Source: Chloropicon primus
Lineage: Eukaryota; Chlorophyta; Chloropicophyceae; Chloropicales; Chloropicaceae
Assembly: GCA_023205875.1 (NCBI GenBank)
Contig: CP060763.1
Location: 434,001-498,000 of the forward strand
Reading direction: 5' to 3'
DNA length: 64,000 nucleotides
The position numbers and the translations under genes are program-made. Numbering within the stretch: the stretch's first letter is position 1; each line of letters opens with the position of its first letter. Of the stretch, positions 28,298 through 38,157 are shown one piece after another. Below the pieces are notes generated by a model. It saw nothing but the letters and a program-made list of their open reading frames with translations. It did no database searches and was not told the DNA's origin.

Positions 28298-29482
28298 ATG
28301 ATGAGATCACGAGGATTTATTCAAGAGGAGTACGAGGCTCTTGCGAAGGATATGGCAGCCAAGCAAGCGAAGAGCGCGCCTGGGGGCGAGAGTACGCCTC
28401 TAAGCCAGGGAAAGGTAGAAGGGTGCATGAAGAAGAAGAACAGGAAGCATGGCATCCTGGGAAGCAAGTGGAACAAGAGGTGGTTCGTGCTGGAGAATGG
28501 GATACTGACATACGCCAAGAACAGGCAGGAGATAGTCAAGGGGGAGATCCAAGTGTTCTCGATGCACGAGTTGGAGTACGTGAACCAAAGGAAGGAGAGG
28601 CTCGAGTTCGAGCTCAAGTTCCCGGAGCGCGTGCTGCACCTGCAGACCCTCTGCAAGGACGACCTGAAGAAGTGGCTTGCAGCCTTTGAGAGCGCCAAGA
28701 GGGTGGGGCCCATAAGGGCCAACCAGCACTCGCCGACGTCCCCTCTGGACGTGGACTGCGCGGACTTGCCGGGGTACAGGTCCCACTCGCAGAAGTCGAG
28801 CCTAAGAGACTGCAAGAGCGCCGGGGGGACGAGCAGCGCGAAGAAGGACGTTAGCCCAAGGTCGCTCCTTGCCAACCCAGCGAACGGCAGGAGGTGCTTC
28901 GGGAACTACTTTGACGACTTTGAGACGGACATGCAGTCTTCCGGCTACGTCACCAACCTGGAGGCCCAGCGCTTGGGCAGGAACCAGGACACCAAGATAG
29001 AAGAGTTCTCCCTTGGCGGGTGCGAGTCGCCCGTGCCGATGTTGGCTGGCGTGGAGACACCAGCGCAGCAGCAGCAACAACGGGACCTGAACTTCGACTT
29101 TGCCAAGCCCTTTGGTGGCCTGAGCATGGACGAGAATTCTGACGAGGGCTGGCTCGAGGAGGACTGGGATGACGAGGACAACGACAAGGACGAAAAGTCT
29201 CGCCAGGGAGGCGAGAAGAGCACCACCCCAGTTGTCTTCCTCAGCAGCCCAAAGGTGGGGTCGGCGAGCAAGTCCGGCACCATCAGCTCGAAGGATGGTC
29301 TGCTGGAGTGTGACATGAAGGCTGTCAAGTACGACTCACAGATCACTCTGCCCGACATCGAGCCTGCGAGCCCTGGGGACTCCCACCACCCGATGGACTT
29401 TTGCGGCGGGAAGGAGGTGAACGTTCTTGACGACATCAACCCCGACGAGGACTGGCTCAACGACGAGTGGGACAGCGAGTAA
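28298..29482 (+). CDS. PH-domain protein with acidic-tryptophan motifs at the C-terminus
   Basis: Single exon, 394 residues. A PH domain spans about residues 38-136: GKVEGCMKKKNRKHGILGSK, WNKRWFVLENGILTYAKN, and the closing helix with the invariant Trp in DDLKKWLAAF. The middle is Ser-rich and disordered. Two acidic Trp motifs close the protein: DEGWLEEDWDDED (about 285-300) and DEDWLNDEWDSE at the very end. Acidic ends with a lone Trp are known from WASP-family activators of the Arp2/3 complex. A link from membrane lipid to actin is therefore a fair guess, not shown. Upstream in-frame codons lack an ATG. Confidence 0.78.
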   Translation: MMRSRGFIQEEYEALAKDMAAKQAKSAPGGESTPLSQGKVEGCMKKKNRKHGILGSKWNKRWFVLENGILTYAKNRQEIVKGEIQVFSMHELEYVNQRKERLEFELKFPERVLHLQTLCKDDLKKWLAAFESAKRVGPIRANQHSPTSPLDVDCADLPGYRSHSQKSSLRDCKSAGGTSSAKKDVSPRSLLANPANGRRCFGNYFDDFETDMQSSGYVTNLEAQRLGRNQDTKIEEFSLGGCESPVPMLAGVETPAQQQQQRDLNFDFAKPFGGLSMDENSDEGWLEEDWDDEDNDKDEKSRQGGEKSTTPVVFLSSPKVGSASKSGTISSKDGLLECDMKAVKYDSQITLPDIEPASPGDSHHPMDFCGGKEVNVLDDINPDEDWLNDEWDSE

Positions 29483-29570
29483 GAGGACGATTTATGAAAG
29501 GAGTATTACCAGAAGAAGAAAAAAATATTATAAACAAAACAACCCGATATATGATTAGCGATACCTACTT

Positions 29571-31274
29571 TTACGTGCTGTCCTTGATGAAGGGGTGGAC
29601 GAGGGCGTTGTTCACCGTGATCCTTCTGTCCGGATCCAGCATGAACATCTGACCCAGAAAGTCCGCAAACTGGTGCAGCTTCTTCCTGTCCGTGGTCTTG
29701 ACCGCCTTTTTCTCGAGCTCCTTGTACAAATCCCTCGTCACCTTCGGGTGGTTGATGGCCGTTCTCATGGGCTGCTTCGTCACCGGATCCGTCTCCACCA
29801 GGAAGAAGGTCATGTTCACGTCGCTGCCAAAGTGCCTCTCCACGAAGATCCCCCGCCTCAGCATCTTTTTCGGGAAGCCGCCCTTCAAGTCCATCATCAG
29901 CTTCAGCATCTGGTTGTTGGAGTTCCCAGGAAAGGCGATCTTCCCCGTGAACAGCTCGTACACCACGCAGCCCAGGCTCCACATGTCCATGGCGTAGCTG
30001 TAGGGGAGCCCGAGGACCACCTCGGGGGACCTGTAGAACCTCGAGACCAGGTACGGAGTGAGCTCGTTGTTCCCGGCGTACATCGCGCTCCCAAGGTCGC
30101 AGAGCTTGACGGAGGAGTGGGAGCTGTTGACGAGGATGTTGTCGGGCTTGATGTCCGCGTGGAAGATGCCGCAGGTCCTCAAGAGCTTGAGAGCGACCAG
30201 GAGCTGGTACGCGTACGTCCTCACGGCCTTCAAGTTGATCCCCACCTCCCTGCCGAACTTCTTCACCACTTCCCTCAGATTCATGTCCATCGCCTCGAAG
30301 ACCATGCACACGTGGTTCCTGTACTCAAAGGTCTCGAGCAAGCGAATGCAGTGCCTCTTCCCCTCCGGATCCGCCCCGCCCAGCTTGCGAAGGATGTTGA
30401 TCTCTTGCTCGGCCGCCTTGTGCATGACCTCGTTCGCCCTGACGACCTTGACGGCGTACTCGACCGGCTTGGCGTCGCTCGCACCCTCCGAACCTTGCTG
30501 GGCCTGCCACCCGTGGTCCCTCGCCCTCAACACGGTGCTGAACACCCCCTGCCCGCAGTTGGAGTACACCTCGTACTTCCTCGTCGGGCTGTGGAGAACC
30601 TCCCCCACCCTGAAATTGTAGTACCCCTCCTCGTCGTCCCAGTCGTCGGCGAGGCCCTTCCCCCGGATGGCCTCCGGCTCCGCGTTCGTCGCCGGCCCGG
30701 CGAGCTTGGCCTCGACGCCGCCCTTGGCCCCTCCCGCCTCGGCCGGACCGCCCTCCGGCGCGTCCTCATCGTCCCCGAACATGTCGTCGTCGCCGGAGGC
30801 AAACATGTCGTCGTCGCCATTGTCGTCGCCGCCGCCGCCCGTACAAGCTGCTGCGGAGGAAAGGTTGCGTTCGGAGTTATCAGTGACGGGATGTTCCGGC
30901 TCGGAAGAAGGGACGTCGTCGTTGTTCACTGCTGCTGCTGCAGCATCACCCGCCAAAGGAACTCTTTCCGGTGGTTCTTCTAACCTCGTGGTGGTGGCGT
31001 CGGTGGCAGTTCGTCCCGCGCTCTCCCCCTCGGCCTTTCTGTGCTTCTCCAGGATCGCCTTCCTCTCCCTCCTCCGTCGCTGGATGAGCTCCTCCTCCCT
31101 CCTCTGCCTCTCCTCCTCCCCGAGGAACTCGGCGTCGTCGTCCTCCGACGCGGACGGCGTCAGCTCCCCGGCCTCCCTCTCGACCTCTTCGCGACGACGA
31201 GAAGGAGACCGAGACCGAGACCGGTGGTATCCGACGAAGATTCCCCTGCCTCGCTGCTGCTCGGTGCCAACCAT
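29571..31274 (-). CDS. PRPF4B: PRP4-type protein kinase (PRPF4B)
   Basis: Nuclear dual-specificity-like kinase that phosphorylates spliceosome components. Single exon, 567 residues. An SR-like start (GYHRSRSRSPSRRREE) and a long acidic region are followed by the kinase domain (about 240-565). Diagnostic for PRP4 are FHADIKPDNILVN in place of HRD, CDLGSAMYAGNNELTPYLVS in place of DFG, and RFYRSPEVVLGLPYSYAMDM. The kinase ends with MLDPDRRITVNNALVHPFI. I start at the ATG of MVGTEQQRG (31274). Boxes 77 and 268 bp upstream agree with that start. Confidence 0.92.
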   Translation of the reverse strand: MVGTEQQRGRGIFVGYHRSRSRSPSRRREEVEREAGELTPSASEDDDAEFLGEEERQRREEELIQRRRRERKAILEKHRKAEGESAGRTATDATTTRLEEPPERVPLAGDAAAAAVNNDDVPSSEPEHPVTDNSERNLSSAAACTGGGGDDNGDDDMFASGDDDMFGDDEDAPEGGPAEAGGAKGGVEAKLAGPATNAEPEAIRGKGLADDWDDEEGYYNFRVGEVLHSPTRKYEVYSNCGQGVFSTVLRARDHGWQAQQGSEGASDAKPVEYAVKVVRANEVMHKAAEQEINILRKLGGADPEGKRHCIRLLETFEYRNHVCMVFEAMDMNLREVVKKFGREVGINLKAVRTYAYQLLVALKLLRTCGIFHADIKPDNILVNSSHSSVKLCDLGSAMYAGNNELTPYLVSRFYRSPEVVLGLPYSYAMDMWSLGCVVYELFTGKIAFPGNSNNQMLKLMMDLKGGFPKKMLRRGIFVERHFGSDVNMTFFLVETDPVTKQPMRTAINHPKVTRDLYKELEKKAVKTTDRKKLHQFADFLGQMFMLDPDRRITVNNALVHPFIKDST

Positions 31275-32215
31275 GCCGCTGCTGTTCAGTAGACAACGCC
31301 AACAGAGGAAGAAGAAAACAAATAAGAACGAGTCAAGCGAGGGATCCAATCGAAAGAGAAAGGTACGAGGTTTCGGTGTCCTCCTCCCCTCCTGCCCTCG
31401 CCCTCGTCCTCCACAAGAGTGTGCTGCTGCTCCTCCCTCGCTTGCCTTGCTTCACGAGATCCAGCACAATTGGTTGGTTCGTTCGTTCGTTCCAGTCTTC
31501 CCGATCACTCAGGACGCCACTCGGGTCGATCAAGGTATCGACGGAAAGACCGTGAGACGTACTACCGACACCCCTCGCCCTCCTTCCCTCCTTCCCTCGC
31601 CCTCGTCCTCCCCTTGGCTCCACAAAAGGTTACGTTCCTCCTCTCTCGCTCGCGCTCGACTCCCCGACTTTTTCCTTCTCTCGCGTTGTGGACGCTGTAC
31701 ACGCCATTCTCGTCAAGATCTGGTTACACCCAATTCTAGCCAAAGATCTGATCTGTTTCAAACACGTGCGGTTGTCGTAACGCTTCGTCGGTTACGGCTG
31801 GTCGAGACAGAATTGAGAGCAAGGCCGAGGCGATTGCGTTCCCTTTCCCTTTCGAAAGGCAGGCTTCTTCGGACGTGCGACGTGTTGCGAGGAGTGAGGG
31901 GTTTGGAGACCTCCCTGTGTCGTGTCTTTGGCTTGGCTTTGGATTGAGGGGTCGCACCGAGGGGGAGGATCCGTGGGGAGGCCGTGGACCGAGCACAAGG
32001 CCAGAGGGCGGAGAAGGGTTGAGTCGAGGGACGGGGGGAGAGGACTGGGGTGTGTGGCGTTTGGAAGCTCGCCTTTTGTCTGCGCTCGCATCTGTCTTTT
32101 CTTTGGGCATTCTTGTTGGAGTGATCGCGGATCGAGATCCGCGAGAAGTCGGGCGTGACCGGGCACAAGGCTGCGGGGGAGAGGGAAGGTTGGTCGGTTC
32201 GGTCGGTTCGGCGAG
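31275..32215. promoter_or_regulatory. Divergent promoter region of PRP4 kinase (-) and the RETICULATA gene (+)
   Basis: About 940 bp without a supportable gene. Two subtype I boxes read on the plus strand, with cores at 31351 (GGGATCCAATCGAAAGAG) and 31542 (CAAGGTATCGACGGAAAGAC). They are 77 and 268 bp from the PRP4 ATG. A CTTTCGAAAGG core at about 31849 lies 365 bp before the RETICULATA ATG. A 9-bp perfect inverted repeat around GA (32125-32144) lies about 72-91 bp before the same ATG. Confidence 0.55.
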
Positions 32216-33355
32216 ATGGCGTGCGGGACCAGTGTGGCCGGGAGTGTGATGCGGTGCGTCGGCGCCCTGCCTCGCAGAGGGGCGTTGCCGGCCGGGGGGA
32301 GGCGGGGGAGGCGAGAGAGGACGGCCGTCAGGAGGTGCACGCCGTACGCGAGGATCGAGACCTCGGGCTCGGGGTACGCTGAGGCCGAGGCCGGGGGGGG
32401 CTCGGGGGGAGGGGGCGACAAGGGGAAGCCCGGCACCGGTGGCGACGGCGGCGGGGGGGGCGGGGACGGCGAGGCGGGGAAGTACTGGGGCGAGGTTGGT
32501 CCGTTCCTCGCCGGCCTCGGCCAGACCCTCGAGCGCTTCCCGGCCGAGTTCAGGAAGGACGTCGCCGCCGGCCTGGTTCCCCTGGCTTTCGTCCAGAGGT
32601 ACATCGAGCTCCAGGCGAGCCTCGTGATGCGGGCCCTGATGAAGATCCCGGGGTTCAGGAACAAGCTCCTGGCGGATCCGAACTTGGCGTTCAAGCTCGG
32701 GATTGAGATCGGGATCGGGATCCTGACCAAGTGCAGCGCCGAGTACCAGAAGCGCAAGCCGAACTTCCGGAAGGAGATCGACTTTGCCTTCGCCAACCTG
32801 CTCATGGCGCTTATCGCGGACTGGATGCTCGTGTACCTGCCCGCCCCAACCATGGTTTTCAACGTCGCCAAGGCCAGGAAGACGGGGGTATTGGCCTCCG
32901 CCTTTCCGTTCGTGCGGACCCTGCCGAAGAACGCGTTCCAGAAGGTCCCCGTCATGATGAAGCCTTTCACGGTGACGCAGAGGGTTGGGGCCCTGGGGGT
33001 GAACGGCGTCAAGCTCTTCACGGTGGGCACGTTCGCGTCCTTCGTCGGCGTGGCCCTGACCAACATTCTGACGGAGGTGAGGCAGAGGCTGAACCCGGAC
33101 GCCCCGAAACTGAACAAGCCCCAGAACGTGGTGAAGGCGAGCCTGCTTTACGGCTCTTACATGGGGATCAACAGCAACCTGAGGTACCAGCTCCTCGCTG
33201 GAATAGAGGAGCGGTACCTCTCCGCGCTTTTCACCAACCCGGGCAACTTTGCCTTGGTTTCGGGAGCCGTGAGGGTGGCGAACACCTACCTGGGAAGCCT
33301 GATGTGGGTCGACACCCTTCGCCTGGTCGGAATGCAGCCCCAGAAGAAGGGCTGA
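32216..33355 (+). CDS. RETICULATA / RETICULATA-RELATED family protein (DUF3411)
   Basis: Plastid inner-envelope protein family of plants and algae, involved in plastid and leaf-cell development and possibly transport. Single exon, 379 residues. The N-terminus (about 1-45) is basic with no acidic residues, fitting a transit peptide. A Gly-rich linker follows. The family core then shows GLVPLAFVQRYIELQASLVM, IPGFRNKLLADPNLAFKLGI, EIGIGILTKCSAEYQKR, IADWMLVYLPAPTM and NAFQKVPVMM. The end has SLLYGSYMGINSNLRYQLL. Several hydrophobic helices fit a membrane location. The presence of this family argues for a plastid-bearing organism. Confidence 0.9.
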   Translation: MACGTSVAGSVMRCVGALPRRGALPAGGRRGRRERTAVRRCTPYARIETSGSGYAEAEAGGGSGGGGDKGKPGTGGDGGGGGGDGEAGKYWGEVGPFLAGLGQTLERFPAEFRKDVAAGLVPLAFVQRYIELQASLVMRALMKIPGFRNKLLADPNLAFKLGIEIGIGILTKCSAEYQKRKPNFRKEIDFAFANLLMALIADWMLVYLPAPTMVFNVAKARKTGVLASAFPFVRTLPKNAFQKVPVMMKPFTVTQRVGALGVNGVKLFTVGTFASFVGVALTNILTEVRQRLNPDAPKLNKPQNVVKASLLYGSYMGINSNLRYQLLAGIEERYLSALFTNPGNFALVSGAVRVANTYLGSLMWVDTLRLVGMQPQKKG

Positions 33356-33614
33356 GCAGCCACACGCACGCGCGCGCGCGCGCGCCTTCCCGCTCCATTT
33401 TTTTTATGCTGTTGTTTGATTCATTCGCGACTCGCGGCCTACCACCATTTCTTGGTCGCCGCGCCTCGGTAGAGAGTTTAGTTTTCTTCTGGTTCGATAA
33501 AAAAAAGTTCTCACTTTATTCACTTTCGTTTCTGTAATAAAAATTAGAAAACACACGCTCGCGAGAGGGCTCCGCTCCTTCCGCCGAGGGGGGCCTCCTC
33601 GGCGGCGCGCCCTC
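33356..33614. other. Convergent 3' gap with a CG/CA dinucleotide run
   Basis: About 260 bp between the RETICULATA and Tim17/22/23 stops. A CACGCACGCGCGCG run lies at 33361-33385 and a T8 run near 33397. No gene or box. Confidence 0.5.
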
Positions 33615-34542
33615 TTAGTGCATGACCGCCCCCCGGCCGAAGGGCAGGATGCTCTTGCCCATCACCAGCGCCAGCGCTGCCATGCCCCCCATCGCGCTTC
33701 CCACCGCGATGGACCTCGGCCCAGCGGCTCCTCTGTAGAGCCCTCCCGTCACCATGCCCGCCAGGATCGACGAGAGTTCGTCCGGCACGGTGTGATCCAA
33801 GTAGTTCTGCGCCATGGTCTCCGTCACCGCGTAGAAGAGCCCGAGAATACCAAACGTGTTCCCGAACATTTTTCCCCTGTGCATCGTCGCGTTGATCAGC
33901 CTGTTCAGCCTCAGCTTGTTTGTGTCCAAGCTCGCCTGCGGCGCCTTGGCCCTCGTCCCCTCGACCCCTCCGTAAAGTCCTCCGCACAGAGTCCCCCCGA
34001 GGTAACCCAACCCGGTGTAGTACGACACGTTCTCCCCCCAGCTCCTCTTGTGCCTCGTGGCCTCCTCACTGAAAAGGTGCTCCGGGGCGTCAGGCAGTCG
34101 GATGCTTCCCAAGATCTTCGGGTCCAGCGACGCGTGAAGCCCATCGTACGGGTTGTACAGCTTGCCAAGATTGGAAGACACTCCTCCGCTCGCCGACGCA
34201 CCTCCTCCGCTCAGTGTGTTCACACTGCATGTATCCCATACCCACGGCCACAGCAGCAAAAGCAGCAGAGAGAAGAGAGAGAGACAAGAGAGAGAGACAA
34301 GAGAGAGAGAGAGAGGCCGAGAAGACGTCAGACGAGAGGCGAGCACCAAAAAAGTCTTCGAAGACCTTCTCTCGTGTCGTGTCGTGTCGTGTCGTGTTGT
34401 GTTGTGTCGTGTTGTGTTGTGTTTGGACTTACCTTCCATCCGTTTGGTTGGACTTGGCGAGCTCTCCGTCGAGGGACTCTCCGTCCTTGTCTCCAGCCTT
34501 GCTCCCGGAGGACCTCCCTCTCAACGCGTCCAGAAGTCCCAT
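33615..34542 (-). CDS. Tim17/Tim22/Tim23-family mitochondrial translocase, Tim23-like
   Basis: Exons 34433-34542 and 33615-34224 join in phase 2, 239 residues. After a polar N-terminus comes the linker LYNPYDGLHASLDPKILGS, which resembles Tim23. The four-helix Tim17/22/23 domain follows: YYTGLGYLGGTLCGGLYGG, FGNTFGILGLFYAVTETMAQ, then DELSSILAGMVTGGLYRG and SAMGGMAALALVMGKSI. The small-residue helix faces are typical. Tim23 conducts presequence proteins across the inner membrane. The 208-bp intron has a GTCGT/GTTGT pentamer run at 34373-34422. Confidence 0.87.
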
Positions 34543-35210
34543 CCCTCTCCTCTCTTCTCCTCTTCTCTTCTCTTCTCTTCTCCTCTTCTCTTCTCTTCTC
34601 TTCTCTCTCTGCTCCTTCGCCGCCGATACGCGACGATCTGCGCGCTTCGCCTCCACAGACTTGGCGACTTCGAGAGAGAACCTCTTACGTAGAAGGACGA
34701 AATAGATATTCTACGGAGGACGATACTCAAACAACGAACAAGGAGAATCTCTTATGTAGAATAATGCTACATAATTCTTCTGGTGACGATAAAATAATAT
34801 CAAAATAGAAGTAGTTTTCAACTGTTTCTTGAATAACATTCTCTTATCTTCAGAGAGAAAAAAGAAGTAGTTCTGATCTGTTTCTTTAGTGACGTTATTT
34901 TAACATTAGAGTGGGAAAAGGCCCTTGGGGGTTCTCTGACTTTCAAGAGTGAGTTGAAGTGGATTGGATTGGGAGTCCAGCCATTGGAGAGGTGAGTGTT
35001 GGAGTGGGTTTGAGGGAGAGGGGACCGCGTTCGAAGGGAAGGTCTCGACGCAACGCGATTCTTTGTCTCTTCCTCTTTCGAGAGAACCTTCTTTTGAGGA
35101 AAATGGTGGACGGGATAGGACTGAACGGACTCTTCCTTTTTCTTTTTTCTTTTTTCTTTTGCAATGGCCAAGAGTGAAAATACTTGGAGAGTACTTGGCG
35201 GACGAGAAAG
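34543..35210. other. Divergent gap with TCTTC-type repeats and an upstream ORF
   Basis: About 670 bp. A TCTCTTCTCCTC run (34550-34607) leads out of the Tim23-like gene. An AT-rich stretch (34730-34900) contains two similar segments, each with AGTAG, TCTGTTTCTT and GTGACG, about 75 bp apart. An ATG at 35164 opens a 19-codon ORF that overlaps the start of the next gene. A variant box core, CTCTTTCGAGAGAA, lies near 35080. Confidence 0.45.
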
Positions 35211-35444
35211 ATGGCGGCGATGAATGCTCCGGTGAACTTCATGAGGACGAATTTGCTCCGGTACTGGGAGAACTACTTCTTGAAGAAGCCCTTTCGACCC
35301 GTTGTGCACGGTAAGACACAAACACAAACACACTCGCATTCATTCAATCATTTCATTCCCTTCCCTTGCAGAGGGCTCCTCGAAGTGGAATGGTTCTTTC
35401 CGACATTCTGACTCTCGCCCTTCCTCCTCCTCCTCCTCTCTCTT

Positions 35445-35497
<53 letters not shown>

Positions 35498-35948
35498 TGT
35501 TCAGTCATGTGGACGATTGGCATAGCTGGAGCCTGGTATGAGGGGTACCACCACAGGAAGCTGGAAAAGCTGCACATGAAGCACGCAGAGGTCAAGAGGG
35601 TCGAGCTCAAGGAGAAGCACGGCTTTGGTAAGTCCTTGAAGGGCAGCATTCTAGTTCAATCCACCCGTGCGGTGTCTGACCCTCTCTCCTTATCACCTTA
35701 ATATCTCTCTTTCTCTCTCTGTCTCTCTGCGTGTGTGTGTGTCTTCTTCCCCAGCCATGAAAGCCTTGGAGGACCACAGCAAGCAGTTGGTAGAGGCGGA
35801 AGAGTTCATCGAGATATCAAAGGCGGCGATCGAGGGAGCGAAGCACCATATTAACGACCTTCAGAAGCAGAAGAAGGACTTGGAGAAGGCCGCGGAGGAC
35901 GCAAAGCACGCGTTTGAGAACTATAAGCCGGCACCGTTCGGACACTAG
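35211..35948 (+). CDS. Small one-TM protein with a coiled-coil tail, unknown function
   Basis: Exons 35211-35310, 35505-35627 and 35755-35948, 138 residues; all joins keep frame (phase 1). The order is a short N-terminus (NLLRYWENYFLKKPFRPVV), one hydrophobic segment (VMWTIGIAGAWYEGY), a basic stretch (HHRKLEKLHMKHAEVKR) and a helical tail rich in Lys, Glu and Ala. Size and layout resemble small membrane subunits of mitochondrial ATP synthase or respiratory complexes, but I recognise no family. Introns carry long CT and GT runs. A short upstream ORF (35164-35223) overlaps the start in another frame and could damp translation. Confidence 0.68.
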
Positions 35949-36066
35949 GCACGGAATTTACCAGTAACTTTGGTGACTTCATAAAATTATCTTTCGACGA
36001 CGACGACCGGCATTGGTAGATTTGTTTGTGGACGCCTGCCACAACACCGAGTCTCTCCGTCTCTCT

Positions 36067-37729
36067 CTAGGACGAGAGGAGGTCAAAGGGGTTGGAAGCT
36101 TGCGTTGGCTTGGAGCCGCCCTTTCCCTTCCCTCCCTTGTTCGACGACTTTGTGGTCCACCCGTCGTCGTTGCCCCCGCCACCAGAAGGCTTTGCCTTGG
36201 GTTTCGATTTCTTCCCTTCCGCGCTCGGCATCATGTCCTCCAGGGAAGCCTTGCAGTCATGAAAAAGAAGGACAGGTAGAGTCAGTCAAACGTTCCGGCG
36301 GAAGACCAAGCAAAGGGGACTTCTTGCCACCCACCTTCGTCTCAAACCAGCCGATATTGTCCTGCATCAGGTCGTCAAGCTCGTCTTGAAGGTCCTGCTT
36401 CTGCCCAATTTTTTTGACGGTCGAAACGTCCATCAGCTGCTTGCCTCCAGCCCTCTCGAGCTTTTCGATCGCGTTGAGTTCCCTCCTCAAACGCTTGATT
36501 TGCCCCTCGTGCTTGATCGAGTACACTAACAAAAGCAGGAAAGGAGCGAAAGCGGGTCAGCAACGCGAATTCGTGGAAACAGAGGAACGAAGGCGATGGA
36601 CCCTTACCCATGGGCTTGATGTCCGCGAGGCCGTCCCTCCTCGCCTCCATCTTCTCGATGGCCTCCTGGATCTTGGACACTTTCTTGGCCTTGCCATCGG
36701 CCTTCGCCTTCTCCGCTTCTCCCTCGAGCACCTTGATCTTGTCCGAGAGCTGGGCCCACACCAACCGCACCTCTCCCCTCGTCAACTTTCCGTTCGACAC
36801 CATGTCCTCCATCAGACCCGTGATCAGCTCAACCTTCTCAGGAAGCTCCACGCAATTGTTGTACCGCTCGTCCTCCTTGGCCGTCAAAGGCTGCTCCATC
36901 ATTCGAGCTTCAGGTCACCGCAAGCAAGGAGAAAGCGGAACACGAGTCAGACAAGACAAGCCGACGGGCCGACGCCGTGCGCCTTCCACCCAAACCCACC
37001 ACACTCTCCCTTACCTTCAAGCTCCTGAAACTCTTTCACGAAGCCCTTGATGGTCTGAAGAAGCACGCGCTTCTGTGAGAACTTCTTCACGTTGGCCTTG
37101 ACCAGATCCTTCAACTCCCAAACGGTGACACGGCGACAGACCTCGGAGGGAGAGTCCTCGTCCTCGTCCCAAAACTCCTCGTCGTCGCCGCTGACACTGG
37201 ACTCCCTCAGAGGGGTCACGTGAGGAAATACGTGCAAGAACTTGAGATCCTTGTCCGTGTCGTGCTGGTACTTGAAGTTGCCGCAGCACTCCATGCATGC
37301 ACTGGCACCGCGGTCCTCCTCAAACCCAAGGCTTGTCAGAGCCCCTATGAGGTCTTTCGGCAAGCTCGGCGTATACTTTTGCCTCCCTTTCTTCCCCGCA
37401 CCCACGACGAAACTTATCTTCACCGGCTCGTGACACGGCAGAGGCTTCCCGAACGCATCTTTCACCAGCTCCTGGACCTCTACCCTCCGCAACAACAATC
37501 CACCAACAAGTCGTGAAGGTGAAGCCACGATCATCGTTGGTCATCCCATCCAACAGAGAACAATAGAAAAACAATTCAGTCAGCGACAACTCCGCCTTGT
37601 TTGGAACCGAAACCGATTGCATGTGAAAGTAATTAACGCACGGGCTTGATCGTATCCTCCCAAGTCGTGGAGGTCCACGGGGTCGTCCGGATTCACCGAA
37701 CGCAACGTTCCAGCCAAACCGCTCGCCAT
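36067..37729 (-). CDS. Conserved-looking protein of unknown function, five exons
   Basis: Exons 37642-37729, 37015-37479, 36608-36907, 36335-36525 and 36067-36249 give 408 residues with every junction in phase. The N-terminal half has a compact domain around KISFVVGAGKKGRQKYTP, IGALTSLGFEEDRGASACME and FKYQHDTDKDLKFLHVFPHV, then an acidic DDEEFWDEDEDS stretch. The second half is helical, possibly coiled coil (LPEKVELITGLMEDM, IQEAIEKMEARRDGL). It ends in a Lys/Gly-rich tail with NDDGWTTKSS. I cannot name it. The dense conserved-looking motifs suggest an old eukaryotic family. An intron in the 5' UTR is likely, because a CT-rich tract and CAG sit 22-30 bp before the ATG. Confidence 0.7.
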
Positions 37730-37761
37730 CGCCTTCGCCTTCTTGGGTTTCGCTGCTCTGC

Positions 37762-37826
<65 letters not shown>

Positions 37827-38157
37827 GAGTGTTGAACGAGGGAGGAGAGGGAGGTGAGGAGCACGGTACGGGAATCTTCACGTTCTGGTCTTTCGAAAGA
37901 GCCCTCGCTCGAAAGATTTGGTGGAGGCATTGGTTTGTAGGACAAAAAACTGACACGAAGAGGAACACTTTCTGCTTGCAGCAGAGGAGGAGGAGAGGGA
38001 GAGAGGGAGAGAGGGAGACGGACGGGTGCTTGAGAGGAAGGACAGAGGAGGAATCGAGACTCTACGCGTCGCTCTCTTTCGATTGACGCCAAAAATAGGG
38101 TTTCGTTTGGGGGTGAGGAGTGGCATTCAGTCCGAATATCGATTGATCCAGAAGAAG
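37730..38157. promoter_or_regulatory. Divergent promoter region of the unknown gene (-) and prolidase (+), with two boxes
   Basis: Two boxes read on the minus strand. The subtype II core CTTTCGAAAGAGCCCTCGC is at 37890, and the subtype I core CTTTCGATTGACGCC is at 38076. They lie 268 and 82 bp before the prolidase ATG. No gene is present. Confidence 0.55.
37764..37824 (+). repeat. GA microsatellite, about 60 bp
   Basis: Nearly pure GA run. On the minus strand it is a CT tract directly before a CTGCAG acceptor-like site, in the presumed 5' UTR intron of the five-exon gene. It is the longest dinucleotide run I see in the window. Confidence 0.92.

Noticed and set aside
29595-30983. 462-codon frame antisense to PRP4 kinase
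   Set aside because: The kinase on the other strand has every diagnostic motif; this frame shows none.
31792-33117. 441-codon frame antisense to the RETICULATA gene
   Set aside because: Pro/Arg-rich shadow; the plus-strand protein matches a known family.
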